Below, piece after piece: positions 22,833-33,217 of a stretch of DNA of 49,268 nt. The position numbers and the translations under genes were made by a program. This DNA comes from Acidovorax delafieldii (GTDB lineage Bacteria; Pseudomonadota; Gammaproteobacteria; Burkholderiales; Burkholderiaceae_C). Position 1 is the stretch's first letter. The number at the start of each line of letters is the position of its first letter. The stretch spans positions 1-49,268 of the forward strand of contig DFQQ01000036.1 of the NCBI GenBank assembly GCA_002377855.1, read 5' to 3'. The notes beneath the pieces are model-generated. The model searched no databases. It had not been told where the DNA came from and saw only the letters and a program-made list of their open reading frames with translations.

Positions 22833-24191
22833 ATGAGTTTTGCCCCCATCGACACCCCCGCCGCTGGCGTTGCCCCCCGCATGGATGCCGAGTGGCTCGA
22901 CGCGCACTGGATGCCCTACACCGGCAACCGCCAGTTCAAGGCCAACCCGCGCATGATCGTGGAGGGCAGCGGCGCTTACTACACCGACTCCGAAGGCCGC
23001 AAGATCTTTGACGGCCTCTCGGGCCTGTGGTGCGCAGGCCTGGGCCATGGCCGCCGCGAGATCGCAGAGGCCATCGGCAAGCAGGCGATGAAGCTGGATT
23101 ACGCGCCCGCCTTCCAGTTTGGCCACCCGCTGTCGTTCGAGCTGGCCAACCGCGTGAAGGAGCTCACGCCTGCGGGCCTGGACTATGTGTTCTTCACCGG
23201 CTCGGGCTCCGAGTCGGCCGACACCTCGCTGAAGATGGCGCGCGCTTACTGGCGCAACAAGGGCCAGGCGAGCAAAACCCGCCTGATCGGCCGCGAAAAG
23301 GGCTACCACGGCGTGAACTTTGGCGGCATCTCGGTGGGCGGCATCGTGGCCAACCGCAAGATGTTCGGCCAGGGCATTGAGGCCGACCACCTGCCCCACA
23401 CCCAGCCGCCTGCAGGCTCGTTCCACAAGGGCATGCCGCCCACGGGCAAGGAGCTTGCCGACCGCCTGCTGGACGTGATTGCGCTGCACGACGCATCGAA
23501 CATCGCCGCCGTGATCGTGGAGCCGTTCTCGGGCTCCGCCGGCGTGGTGATTCCGCCCGTGGGTTACCTGCAGCGCCTGCGCGAGATCTGCACCCAAAAC
23601 AACATCCTGCTGATTTTTGACGAAGTGATCAGCGGCTTTGGCCGCAGCGGCGCCTGGACGGGTGCTGAAGCCTTTGGCGTGACGCCCGACATCCTCAACT
23701 TTGCCAAGCAAGTGACCAACGGCGCGCAGCCGCTGGGCGGCGTGGTGGCCACCAAGGAAATCTACGACACCTTCATGGCCGCGGGTGGCCCTGAATACAT
23801 GCTGGAGTTCGCGCACGGCTACACGTACTCGGCCCACCCCGTGGCGTGTGCAGCGGGCATCGCGGCGCTCGATATCCTGCAAAACGAAGACATGATCGGC
23901 CGCGTGAAGGCGCTGGCCCCGTACTTTGAAGAGGCCGTGCACAGCCTTAAGGGCACCAAGCATGTGCTGGACATCCGCAACTTCGGCCTGGCCGCAGGCT
24001 TCACGATTGCGCAGGTGCCCGGCGAGCCCGCCAAGCGGCCGTACGAGATCGCCATGAACTGCTGGAAGAAAGGCTTTTACGTGCGCTATGGCGGCGACAC
24101 GATCCAGCTGGCCCCGCCGTTCATCAGCGAGCGCGCCGAGATCGACCGCCTGGTGAATGCGCTGGGCGACGCGCTCAACGAAGTCAACTGA
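22833..24191 (+). CDS. Omega-amino acid:pyruvate aminotransferase (beta-alanine type)
   Basis: From the ATG at 22833 (CGGAGA upstream) the protein has 452 residues, a class III PLP aminotransferase. It moves the amino group of beta-alanine or similar omega-amino acids to pyruvate, giving malonate semialdehyde and alanine. Key parts are FFTGSGSESADTSLKMAR (phosphate-binding Ser-Gly), GREKGYHGVNFGGISVGGI, AAVIVEPFSGSAGVVIPP, IFDEVISGFGR with PLP-ring Asp263, and NFAKQVTNGA with the Schiff-base Lys292. The block WMPYTGNRQFKANPRM at the N-terminus is typical of beta-alanine:pyruvate aminotransferases. An MmsA-type dehydrogenase follows two genes on, which fits conversion of the semialdehyde to acetyl-CoA. 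It matches the BauA type; exact substrate is inferred. Confidence 0.92.
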   Translation: MSFAPIDTPAAGVAPRMDAEWLDAHWMPYTGNRQFKANPRMIVEGSGAYYTDSEGRKIFDGLSGLWCAGLGHGRREIAEAIGKQAMKLDYAPAFQFGHPLSFELANRVKELTPAGLDYVFFTGSGSESADTSLKMARAYWRNKGQASKTRLIGREKGYHGVNFGGISVGGIVANRKMFGQGIEADHLPHTQPPAGSFHKGMPPTGKELADRLLDVIALHDASNIAAVIVEPFSGSAGVVIPPVGYLQRLREICTQNNILLIFDEVISGFGRSGAWTGAEAFGVTPDILNFAKQVTNGAQPLGGVVATKEIYDTFMAAGGPEYMLEFAHGYTYSAHPVACAAGIAALDILQNEDMIGRVKALAPYFEEAVHSLKGTKHVLDIRNFGLAAGFTIAQVPGEPAKRPYEIAMNCWKKGFYVRYGGDTIQLAPPFISERAEIDRLVNALGDALNEVN

Positions 24192-24227
24192 CTAAGCAGA
24201 TCCCCCGCACCGCGCGAGCAGCCACGT

Positions 24228-24857
24228 ATGCACATCTCCATCCTCACGTTCGACGGCTTCAACGACCTTGACTCGCTGGTGGCGTTGGGCATGCTCAACC
24301 GCATTGCGCTGCTGGGCGATACGGACTGGCGCGTGCGCATTGCCAGCCCCACGGCGCGCGTCACATCCATGAACGGGCTGACCATCGACGCGCACGAAGA
24401 CCTGAGCCAGTTGGCAAAGGCCGACGCGGTGCTGATCGGCAGCGGCATGAAGACGCGCGAGGTGGCCAATACCCCGGCGTTGATGGAGCAGTTGCACGGG
24501 ATCGACCCCACGCGCCAACTGCTGGCGGCGCAGTGCTCGGGCACCTACCTGCTGGGCCGCCTGGGGCTGCTGGGGGGCACGCCCGCCTGCACCGACCTGA
24601 CCAGCAAGCCCTGGGTGGTGGAGTCGGGCGTGGACGTGGTGCCGCGCGCCTTTGCGGCCCGTGGCAACGTGGCCACGGCGGGCGGTTGCCTGGCGTCGCA
24701 GTACCTGGTGGCGTGGCTGATTGCGCGCCTGAAGGATGTGGATGCCGCGCGCGAGGTGCTGCACTACTTTGCCCCGGTGGGCGAGAAGCAGGAATTCATC
24801 GACCGCGCCCTGGCCCATGTGCTGCCCACGCTGGAGCCCGCACACGTTGCGGATTAG
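24228..24857 (+). CDS. DJ-1/PfpI family protein
   Basis: A 209-residue protein of the glutamine-amidotransferase-like class. The nucleophile elbow is LLAAQCSGTYLLG with Cys near residue 103, a conserved Asp/Glu lies in the N-terminal FDGFNDLDSLVALGML, and GGCLASQYLVAWL is the C-terminal conserved helix start. Such proteins can be chaperones, hydrolases or the sensor half of AraC-type regulators; here no DNA-binding domain is present. It is 36 bp past the aminotransferase and 73 bp before the MmsA-type gene on the same strand, so the three are probably one operon. A role in handling reactive aldehydes of the pathway is possible but only inferred. Confidence 0.87.
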   Translation: MHISILTFDGFNDLDSLVALGMLNRIALLGDTDWRVRIASPTARVTSMNGLTIDAHEDLSQLAKADAVLIGSGMKTREVANTPALMEQLHGIDPTRQLLAAQCSGTYLLGRLGLLGGTPACTDLTSKPWVVESGVDVVPRAFAARGNVATAGGCLASQYLVAWLIARLKDVDAAREVLHYFAPVGEKQEFIDRALAHVLPTLEPAHVAD

Positions 24858-24860
24858 GTA

Positions 24861-24925
24861 CTATCATTTTTATAGCTACTAGCGCTTACTGAATAGGCGC
24901 TAGCGGCACTTTTTACTTGAAATCA
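24861..24925 (+). repeat. Interspersed palindromic repeat, copy 5
   Basis: It reads CATTTTTATAGCTACTAGCG, then CTTACTGAATAGGCGCTAGC and GGCACTTTTTACTTGAAATC. The centre CTAGCGCTTACTGAATAGGCGCTAG forms a near-perfect hairpin. The copy fills the gap between the DJ-1 gene and the mmsA-type gene, inside a probable operon. Confidence 0.72.
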
Positions 24926-24930
24926 TCGCC

Positions 24931-26445
<1,515 letters not shown>

Positions 26446-26458
26446 ACGAATGCTTGAG

Positions 26459-26482
26459 AACGGCCCTGCGGGGCCGTTTTTC
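26459..26482 (+). terminator. Rho-independent terminator after mmsA
   Basis: AACGGCCC, loop TGCG, GGGCCGTT forms a perfect 8-bp stem followed by TTT. It starts 14 bp past the mmsA stop and ends the beta-alanine transcript. Confidence 0.88.
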
Positions 26483-26812
26483 ATGTGTGGGCGGCCTGGG
26501 GCGTGCAGCCGTCGCAGCAGAACAATGCGCGCAGTTGGGTGGTTATTGCTACGGTTATCAACAGAAGTGTTGAAGTGCGGTGGTGCGGGCACCGCGAGGG
26601 AGCGCGCAATTCCCCATGGCCTTTCTGCCTTGGCGCTTTTGCCCGCACCGGAGTGCGCACGGAGTCACAATGCAGCCCGAGATGTAAGCAGATACGCTTA
26701 CTAGGGTTTTTACGTAACGACGCCTACAATCTCAGACCCTTACAGAGCTGACAGCCTTCGCCGGGCGTGTGTCCGGTGGTTGCTGCGCCTTACCCCCAGC
26801 TGGAGACACTGA
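26483..26812. other. Intergenic region upstream of maeB
   Basis: About 330 bp with no supported ORF. A TACAAT hexamer at 26725-26730 is a likely -10 for maeB but has no good -35 at normal spacing. The rest shows no clear repeat. Confidence 0.45.
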
Positions 26813-29128
<2,316 letters not shown>

Positions 29129-29176
29129 GCTCTCAAAAGATAGTAAAGACCAACTTTTTTTGGTCCATTCCCTCGC

Positions 29177-29210
29177 AGCGCCTGCCTAAATATTGGGCAG
29201 GCGCTTGCTT
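29177..29210 (+). terminator. Rho-independent terminator after maeB
   Basis: AGCGCCTGCC, a 9-base loop, GGCAGGCGCT makes a perfect 10-bp stem followed by a T-rich tail. It lies 48 bp past the maeB stop. A weaker hairpin (GACCAA...GGTC around a T run) precedes it near 29146-29165. Confidence 0.85.
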
Positions 29211-29283
29211 TTTGGGGGGTATTGCGTCACACTACGGGCTCGAAATTTCGGGGTTAACCCGTGGTTTCTGAAAGGTGTCGTTG

Positions 29284-29694
29284 ATGCTGAAGGCTTTAGC
29301 CGCCCAGGTTCGCAAAGCAGGGCTTTTGTGGGTTTTGGGTGCTGCGTTTGTGTTGGCTCCGGTGGCGGGTCAGGCCCGCCAAAATCCGTCTGGTGCTGGT
29401 TCGCTTTCCTCCATTGCGTTGGCCGATCTGCCCGCACAAGGGCGGGCAACCTATGCCCTCATCCGTGAGGGCGGGCCCTTTCCGTACGAAAAGGACGGCA
29501 CGGTATTTGGCAACCGCGAACGCATCTTGCCAGCACAACAACGCGGCTACTACCGCGAGTACACCGTCAGAACGCCGGGCGCACGCAACCGGGGTGCGCG
29601 CCGCATCGTGTGTGGCGGCAAGCAACCCCGGATGCCGGACGCCTGCTACTACACCAGCGACCACTACGCCAGTTTCCGCGAGATCGTCGAGTGA
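29284..29694 (+). CDS. Secreted barnase/N1-T1-type guanyl-specific ribonuclease
   Basis: From the ATG at 29284 the protein has 136 residues. Residues about 11-31 (KAGLLWVLGAAFVLAPVAGQA) are a signal peptide. The mature part is a microbial RNase: ATYALIREGGPFPYEKDGTVF, FGNRERILP, YYREYTVRTPGARNRGARRIV and YYTSDHYASFREI. Candidate catalytic residues are Glu92 (in REYTV), Arg106/107 (in GARRIV) and His127 (in TSDHYASF), the Glu-Arg-His set of barnase-like enzymes. It cuts RNA, probably in the periplasm or outside. A barstar-like inhibitor gene follows 140 bp downstream, protecting the cell against enzyme that stays inside. Confidence 0.92.
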   Translation: MLKALAAQVRKAGLLWVLGAAFVLAPVAGQARQNPSGAGSLSSIALADLPAQGRATYALIREGGPFPYEKDGTVFGNRERILPAQQRGYYREYTVRTPGARNRGARRIVCGGKQPRMPDACYYTSDHYASFREIVE

Positions 29695-29728
29695 CTTTCC
29701 CCCGCTGCGGTGTGCGCCGACCAGTCCA

Positions 29729-29829
29729 TGGTGGCGCATGGCGTGACCTTTGATTTCCCCCACCCGCCAGGCGCATGCACAGGCCTTGCGGAATGCCAGA
29801 AGTTTGTGGACTTTATTAAGAAAGAGTAG
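29729..29829 (+). other. Small open frame between RNase and barstar genes
   Basis: The ATG at 29730 opens a 33-codon frame (MVAHGVTFDFPHPPGA, then CTGLAECQKFVDFIKKE) that ends six bases before the barstar ATG. It is in the same frame as the RNase and continuous with it beyond its TGA. Codon choice looks coding-like but there is no clear ribosome binding site or family match. Treat as unproven. Confidence 0.25.
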
Positions 29830-29834
29830 CGGAG

Positions 29835-30260
29835 ATGCAAACGCCACTTCGTAAAGACCTGGAAACGCCCCTGCGTGGCGTGCGAGCCAACATCGTGCAG
29901 TCCATTCGCGCCTTTCGCGTGCAAGACCTGCAAGATGCCGCAACTTCCATGGGTCATCATTTTCTGTATGCCAATCTGGCCCATGCGCAGTCCAAGCAGG
30001 ATGTGCTGGACCTGATCGCCACCCAGTTCACCTTTCCAGCGCACTTTGGCAAGAACTTCGATGCGTTGTACGACTGCATGACCGATCCCTTGCACAAATC
30101 GGGCCCGCAGCCGGGCTTCATTGTGGTGCTGGAGCAGATTCCCACCACGGCAAAGTTTGACAAGGAAGCCCGCGAACAGCTGCTGGACATCTTCCGCGAC
30201 GCGGCTGATTACTGGGGCGATCGAAAAATACCGTTCCGGTGTTTTTATTCTTTTCTGTAG
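29835..30260 (+). CDS. Barstar family RNase inhibitor
   Basis: The 141-residue protein has the barstar fold signature: MGHHFLYANLAHAQSKQDVLDLIATQF, split by helix, then FPAHFGKNFDALYDCMTDPL (with the conserved NxDALxDCLTD-like block whose Asp residues contact RNase) and PGFIVVLEQIP, DYWGDRKIPFRCFYSFL. Barstars bind and block barnase-type RNases in the cytoplasm. The partner RNase is just upstream. The stop TAG at 30258 is followed at once by an 11-bp perfect hairpin, and a second, coding-like frame continues in the -1 register to 30448, so the real product may be longer. As read, the barstar domain is complete. Confidence 0.9.
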   Translation: MQTPLRKDLETPLRGVRANIVQSIRAFRVQDLQDAATSMGHHFLYANLAHAQSKQDVLDLIATQFTFPAHFGKNFDALYDCMTDPLHKSGPQPGFIVVLEQIPTTAKFDKEAREQLLDIFRDAADYWGDRKIPFRCFYSFL

Positions 30261-30448
30261 CCCGTTCTGCATCCAACAGCCAAGCAGAACGGGCGAACGA
30301 GGCTAGTGAAGCACCCAAAGTCCAACGGATCGAAATTGCAGCAGAGCCCGAAGAGAAAATGCCCACCGACAAACTGGTCGATGTGTCGCCCCTGGCACTG
30401 CGCATGAGCAGCCCGTTCAATGCGGGGTACTGGCTCAGCGCCGCCTGA
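30254..30448 (+). other. Possible -1 frame extension of the barstar gene
   Basis: After barstar codon TTT at 30252-30254, reading one base back gives SVARSASNSQAERANEASEA, then PKVQRIEIAAEPEEKMPTDK and LVDVSPLALRMSSPFNAGYW to a TGA at 30446-30448. Codon use and composition resemble a real protein tail. It has no start of its own with a good ribosome binding site. Options are a programmed -1 frameshift on TTTT (30251-30254), a natural frameshift mutation, a sequence error, or a separate small gene. Confidence 0.45.
30260..30294 (+). repeat. Perfect 11-bp hairpin at barstar stop
   Basis: GCCCGTTCTGC (30260-30270) and GCAGAACGGGC (30284-30294) are perfectly complementary with a 13-base loop. 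There is no T run, so it is a poor rho-independent terminator. It begins five bases after the T4 run and inside the -1 extension frame, the position expected for a frameshift-stimulating structure. Confidence 0.7.
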
Positions 30449-30885
30449 GTTCAGTGCATCCCCCTGAGGCGCCTTGCGCCTCGTTTCTCCCATCCTGAGG
30501 AATCGCCGCGCAGTGTGCATCTTCGGTCTCGGGCGGTCAGCGGAGTTGCAAATACTCGCCATAGCCGTTGCTATTGCTGCGTTTTGCGCCGAGCAGACCA
30601 TCCCGATCCGCAGCGCACACTTGCCGCTTGATTCGTGCAGAGGATTCCTGGCGCGATTCGGGAAGCGGGCGAAGCTCTCACTGCGGGGCGGCGCGCCCAG
30701 CATAGGCCCATGGTTGGCATGCCTGCATCTGCTCTGCTGAGCGCACTTGGGGGGTCAAGCGCCCCTGTCCTTCTTTGACCACGCGCTTGCCAAAGCCCTC
30801 GCTCAGGGTGATCGGCACGTGCCATACCTGTTCTCGGTGAAATAGGCCTTCAGCGCTTATCCAGTAAGCGCGAGCAGCTATCAAT
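30449..30885. other. Intergenic stretch between barstar and rsmA
   Basis: No gene is supported. A GAGGCGC-CTT-GCGCCTC hairpin (about 30465-30487) followed by GTTTCTCC may terminate the RNase/barstar transcript. On the reverse strand, codons from about 30845 to 30678 (REQVWHVPITLSEGFGKRVV and onward) look coding-like but have no start; they may be a gene remnant. Repeat copy 6 lies at the right end. Confidence 0.4.
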
Positions 30886-30890
30886 TCAAG
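30842..30890 (-). repeat. Interspersed palindromic repeat, copy 6
   Basis: On the reverse strand it reads TTGAATTGATAGCTGCTCGC, then GCTTACTGGATAAGCGCTGA and AGGCC. Its first bases overlap the rsmA stop codon (30888-30886), so the element abuts the gene directly. The centre GCGCTTACTGGATAAGCGC is a hairpin like that of copy 3. Confidence 0.72.
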
Positions 30891-31665
30891 AGCATGCTTG
30901 TGCCAGTGCGACGTATTCGTCCACAGGCACTTCTTCGGCGCGGCGCTGGGTGTCGAAGGTGCCTGCAAACTGGCGTGCTTCCAGCCAGCGGCCCAGGGTG
31001 TGGCGCAGCAGCTTGCGGCGCTGGCTGAAGGCGACTTGCACCAGTTCTTCCAGCAGGGCCACATTGACAGGGGCAGGGGCTTCTCGCGGCACCATGCGCA
31101 CCACGGCGCTGTCCACGCGGGGGGGCGGGTCAAAGCTCTCTGGCGGCACGAACAGCACGTTTTCCATGGCGTAGCGCCACTGCAGCATGACCGACAAGCG
31201 CCCATAGTCGCTGGTAGAGGGACCGGCGACCATGCGGTCAATCACTTCCTTTTGCAGCATGAAGTGCTGGTCCTGGATGGCGTCCACATGCTCCAGCAGG
31301 TGGAACAGGATGGGCGTGGAGATGTTGTAGGGCAGGTTGCCCACCACGCGCAGGCGCAGGGCGGGCTGGTTCAGGCGCTCGCGGAACGTCTGGGCGAGCG
31401 CAGTGAAGTCGACCTTGAGCACGTCCGACTCGATCACGTCCAGCTGCCCGTGTGAGCGCAGCCGCGCGGCCAGATCGCGGTCCAGCTCAATCACTGTGAG
31501 GCGGCCGAGGCGTTCCACCAGGGGCTGTGTGAGGGCGGCTAGGCCCGGGCCGATTTCCACCATCGGGTCGCCTGGCTGCGGGGCAATCTCCTGGACGATG
31601 CCGTCGATGATGCCCTGATCGGACAGAAAATGCTGCCCGAAACGCTTGCGTGGGATGTGTTTCAT
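30886..31665 (-). CDS. rsmA: 16S rRNA (adenine1518/1519-N6)-dimethyltransferase
   Basis: From the ATG at 31665 the protein has 259 residues. It dimethylates two adenines in the 3' hairpin of 16S rRNA with S-adenosylmethionine, late in small-subunit assembly. Visible motifs: KHIPRKRFGQHFLSDQ at the N-terminus, MVEIGPGLAALTQPL (SAM motif I), VIELDRDLAARL, VVGNLPYNISTPILF (catalytic NLPY motif) and FDPPPRVDSAVV. The upstream extension to 31824 is rejected. It lies downstream of surA on the same strand with 118 bp between; pdxA, which often separates surA and rsmA in gammaproteobacteria, is absent. The 3' end touches repeat copy 6. Confidence 0.97.
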   Translation of the reverse strand: MKHIPRKRFGQHFLSDQGIIDGIVQEIAPQPGDPMVEIGPGLAALTQPLVERLGRLTVIELDRDLAARLRSHGQLDVIESDVLKVDFTALAQTFRERLNQPALRLRVVGNLPYNISTPILFHLLEHVDAIQDQHFMLQKEVIDRMVAGPSTSDYGRLSVMLQWRYAMENVLFVPPESFDPPPRVDSAVVRMVPREAPAPVNVALLEELVQVAFSQRRKLLRHTLGRWLEARQFAGTFDTQRRAEEVPVDEYVALAQACS

Positions 31666-31783
31666 GCTTTTGTCGCCGGGCCGCCCCAAGACAAGATGCA
31701 GCCCCACGCACTCGCAAAGCGCAGGGCACGCCTGCGTGTGGGGGCATGGAGCCACACGCAGCAGGCGACGGTGGGGGTCATGC

Positions 31784-33205
31784 TCATTGCGGGGGCTCGC
31801 GGTATTCCACGTAGGCGCGGCCACGCAGTTCCTGCGCCCAGGTGGCGTAGGCTTCTTCCAGCTTCTTCTCGCGCACGGCGTCGCGCATCATGTCGCGTTG
31901 TTCGCGCTGGTTCAGCTTGGCCTCGCGGCGGTCCACCAGCTGGATCAGGTGCACGCCAAAGCGCGACACCAGGGGCTCGCTGATTTCGCCAGGGCGCAGG
32001 GCGCTCAGGGCTTGTTCAAACTCGGGCACATAGCGGCCGGGATTGGCCCACCCCAGGTCGCCACCCTGCTTGGCGCTGCCGTCTTGCGAGTGCTCACGCG
32101 CCAGCGTGGCGAAGTCTGCCTGGCCCGCCTGGATGCGGCGGCGGTAGTCGCTCAGGCGTGCGGCGGCTGCGGATTCAGACAACTGGGGCCCAGTGCGCAG
32201 CAGGATGTGGCGGGCATTGGTCTGCACCACGGTCGGACCCGAGCCTGCGGCCGAGCGTTCTACCACCTTCAGGATGTGAAAACCTGCTGGCGAGCGCACG
32301 GGGCCCACCACGCCACCCATGGGCAGCGCCTGGGTGGAAGTGACGAACAGCTCGGGGTAACGGTCTGCGGGGCGCAGGCCCAACAGGCCACCGTCGCGTC
32401 GGCCTTCGGGGGCGTCAGAGTATTCCTGCGCCACCTTGGCAAAGTCTTCGCCCGCGCGCACCTTATCGGCCGCTTGCTGGGCGCGGGCCTGGCGCTCGGC
32501 CACCACGGCAGGGCTGGCATCTTCGGGCACGCGCACCAGCACGTGGGCGAGATTGATTTCTGCCGCGCTCACTTCGCTGCCCTGTTGCTCGCGAATGAAC
32601 TGGTCAATGTCCAGATCGCTCACCTTGACTTTGGCATCCACCTCGCGTTCGCGCACGCGCTGCATCAAGAGCTGGTTGCGCAGTTCTTCGCGGAAACGGT
32701 CGCGGTTCAGGCCCTCGCTGACCAGGCGGCGTTGCAGTTCGTTCACCGTCAGCCCGTTTTGCTGGGCAACCGCAGCCTCGGCCTGGTTGACGGCGTAGTC
32801 GTCCACCTTGATGTTGGTTTCGCGGGCCAACTGCAGCTGTGCTTTTTCGAGAATGATGCGTTCGAGCACCTCGCGGGCGATCAGGTCGCGGGGAGGGCGG
32901 GGGGCGTTGCCGCCCTGCTGCGCCAGTTGCTGCTCGATGCGGGCGACGCGCGAGCGCACTTCGAAATTGGTGACGGGCTCGGAGTTGACGATGGCCACGA
33001 TGAAGTCGGCCGAGCGGGGGCCCGTGTCGGCGGCGGACGGAGTGGGCAGCGTCAGCGAAGACTTGCCAGCGGGCGCCGCCGCCGGGGGTTGCGCCAGGCC
33101 CTTGCCGGCGCCGCCCGAGGGGCGCAGCCCTTGCGCAGAGGCGCCTGGGGATGCAAGGCAGGCCAGGGTGGCCGCCAGGGCCAATGTCATCACGCGGTGG
33201 TTCAT
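31784..33205 (-). CDS. surA: Periplasmic chaperone and peptidyl-prolyl isomerase SurA
   Basis: The 473-residue protein starts MNHRVMTLALAATLACLASPGASAQG, a signal peptide. It escorts outer-membrane proteins, including LptD, through the periplasm. After a low-complexity stretch, the N-terminal chaperone domain (IVAIVNSEPVTNFEVRSRV...) is followed by two parvulin domains: the first around INLAHVLVRVPEDASPAVV and QEYSDAPEGRRDGGLLG, the second around NARHILLRTGPQLSE and REHSQDGSAKQGGDLGW. The C-terminal helix ends YREPPQ. It is 12 bp downstream of lptD, clearly in the same operon, and upstream of rsmA. Its length is slightly above E. coli SurA because of the Ala/Pro-rich linker. Confidence 0.97.
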   Translation of the reverse strand: MNHRVMTLALAATLACLASPGASAQGLRPSGGAGKGLAQPPAAAPAGKSSLTLPTPSAADTGPRSADFIVAIVNSEPVTNFEVRSRVARIEQQLAQQGGNAPRPPRDLIAREVLERIILEKAQLQLARETNIKVDDYAVNQAEAAVAQQNGLTVNELQRRLVSEGLNRDRFREELRNQLLMQRVREREVDAKVKVSDLDIDQFIREQQGSEVSAAEINLAHVLVRVPEDASPAVVAERQARAQQAADKVRAGEDFAKVAQEYSDAPEGRRDGGLLGLRPADRYPELFVTSTQALPMGGVVGPVRSPAGFHILKVVERSAAGSGPTVVQTNARHILLRTGPQLSESAAAARLSDYRRRIQAGQADFATLAREHSQDGSAKQGGDLGWANPGRYVPEFEQALSALRPGEISEPLVSRFGVHLIQLVDRREAKLNQREQRDMMRDAVREKKLEEAYATWAQELRGRAYVEYREPPQ

Positions 33206-33217
33206 GGCTGTGTTGGT

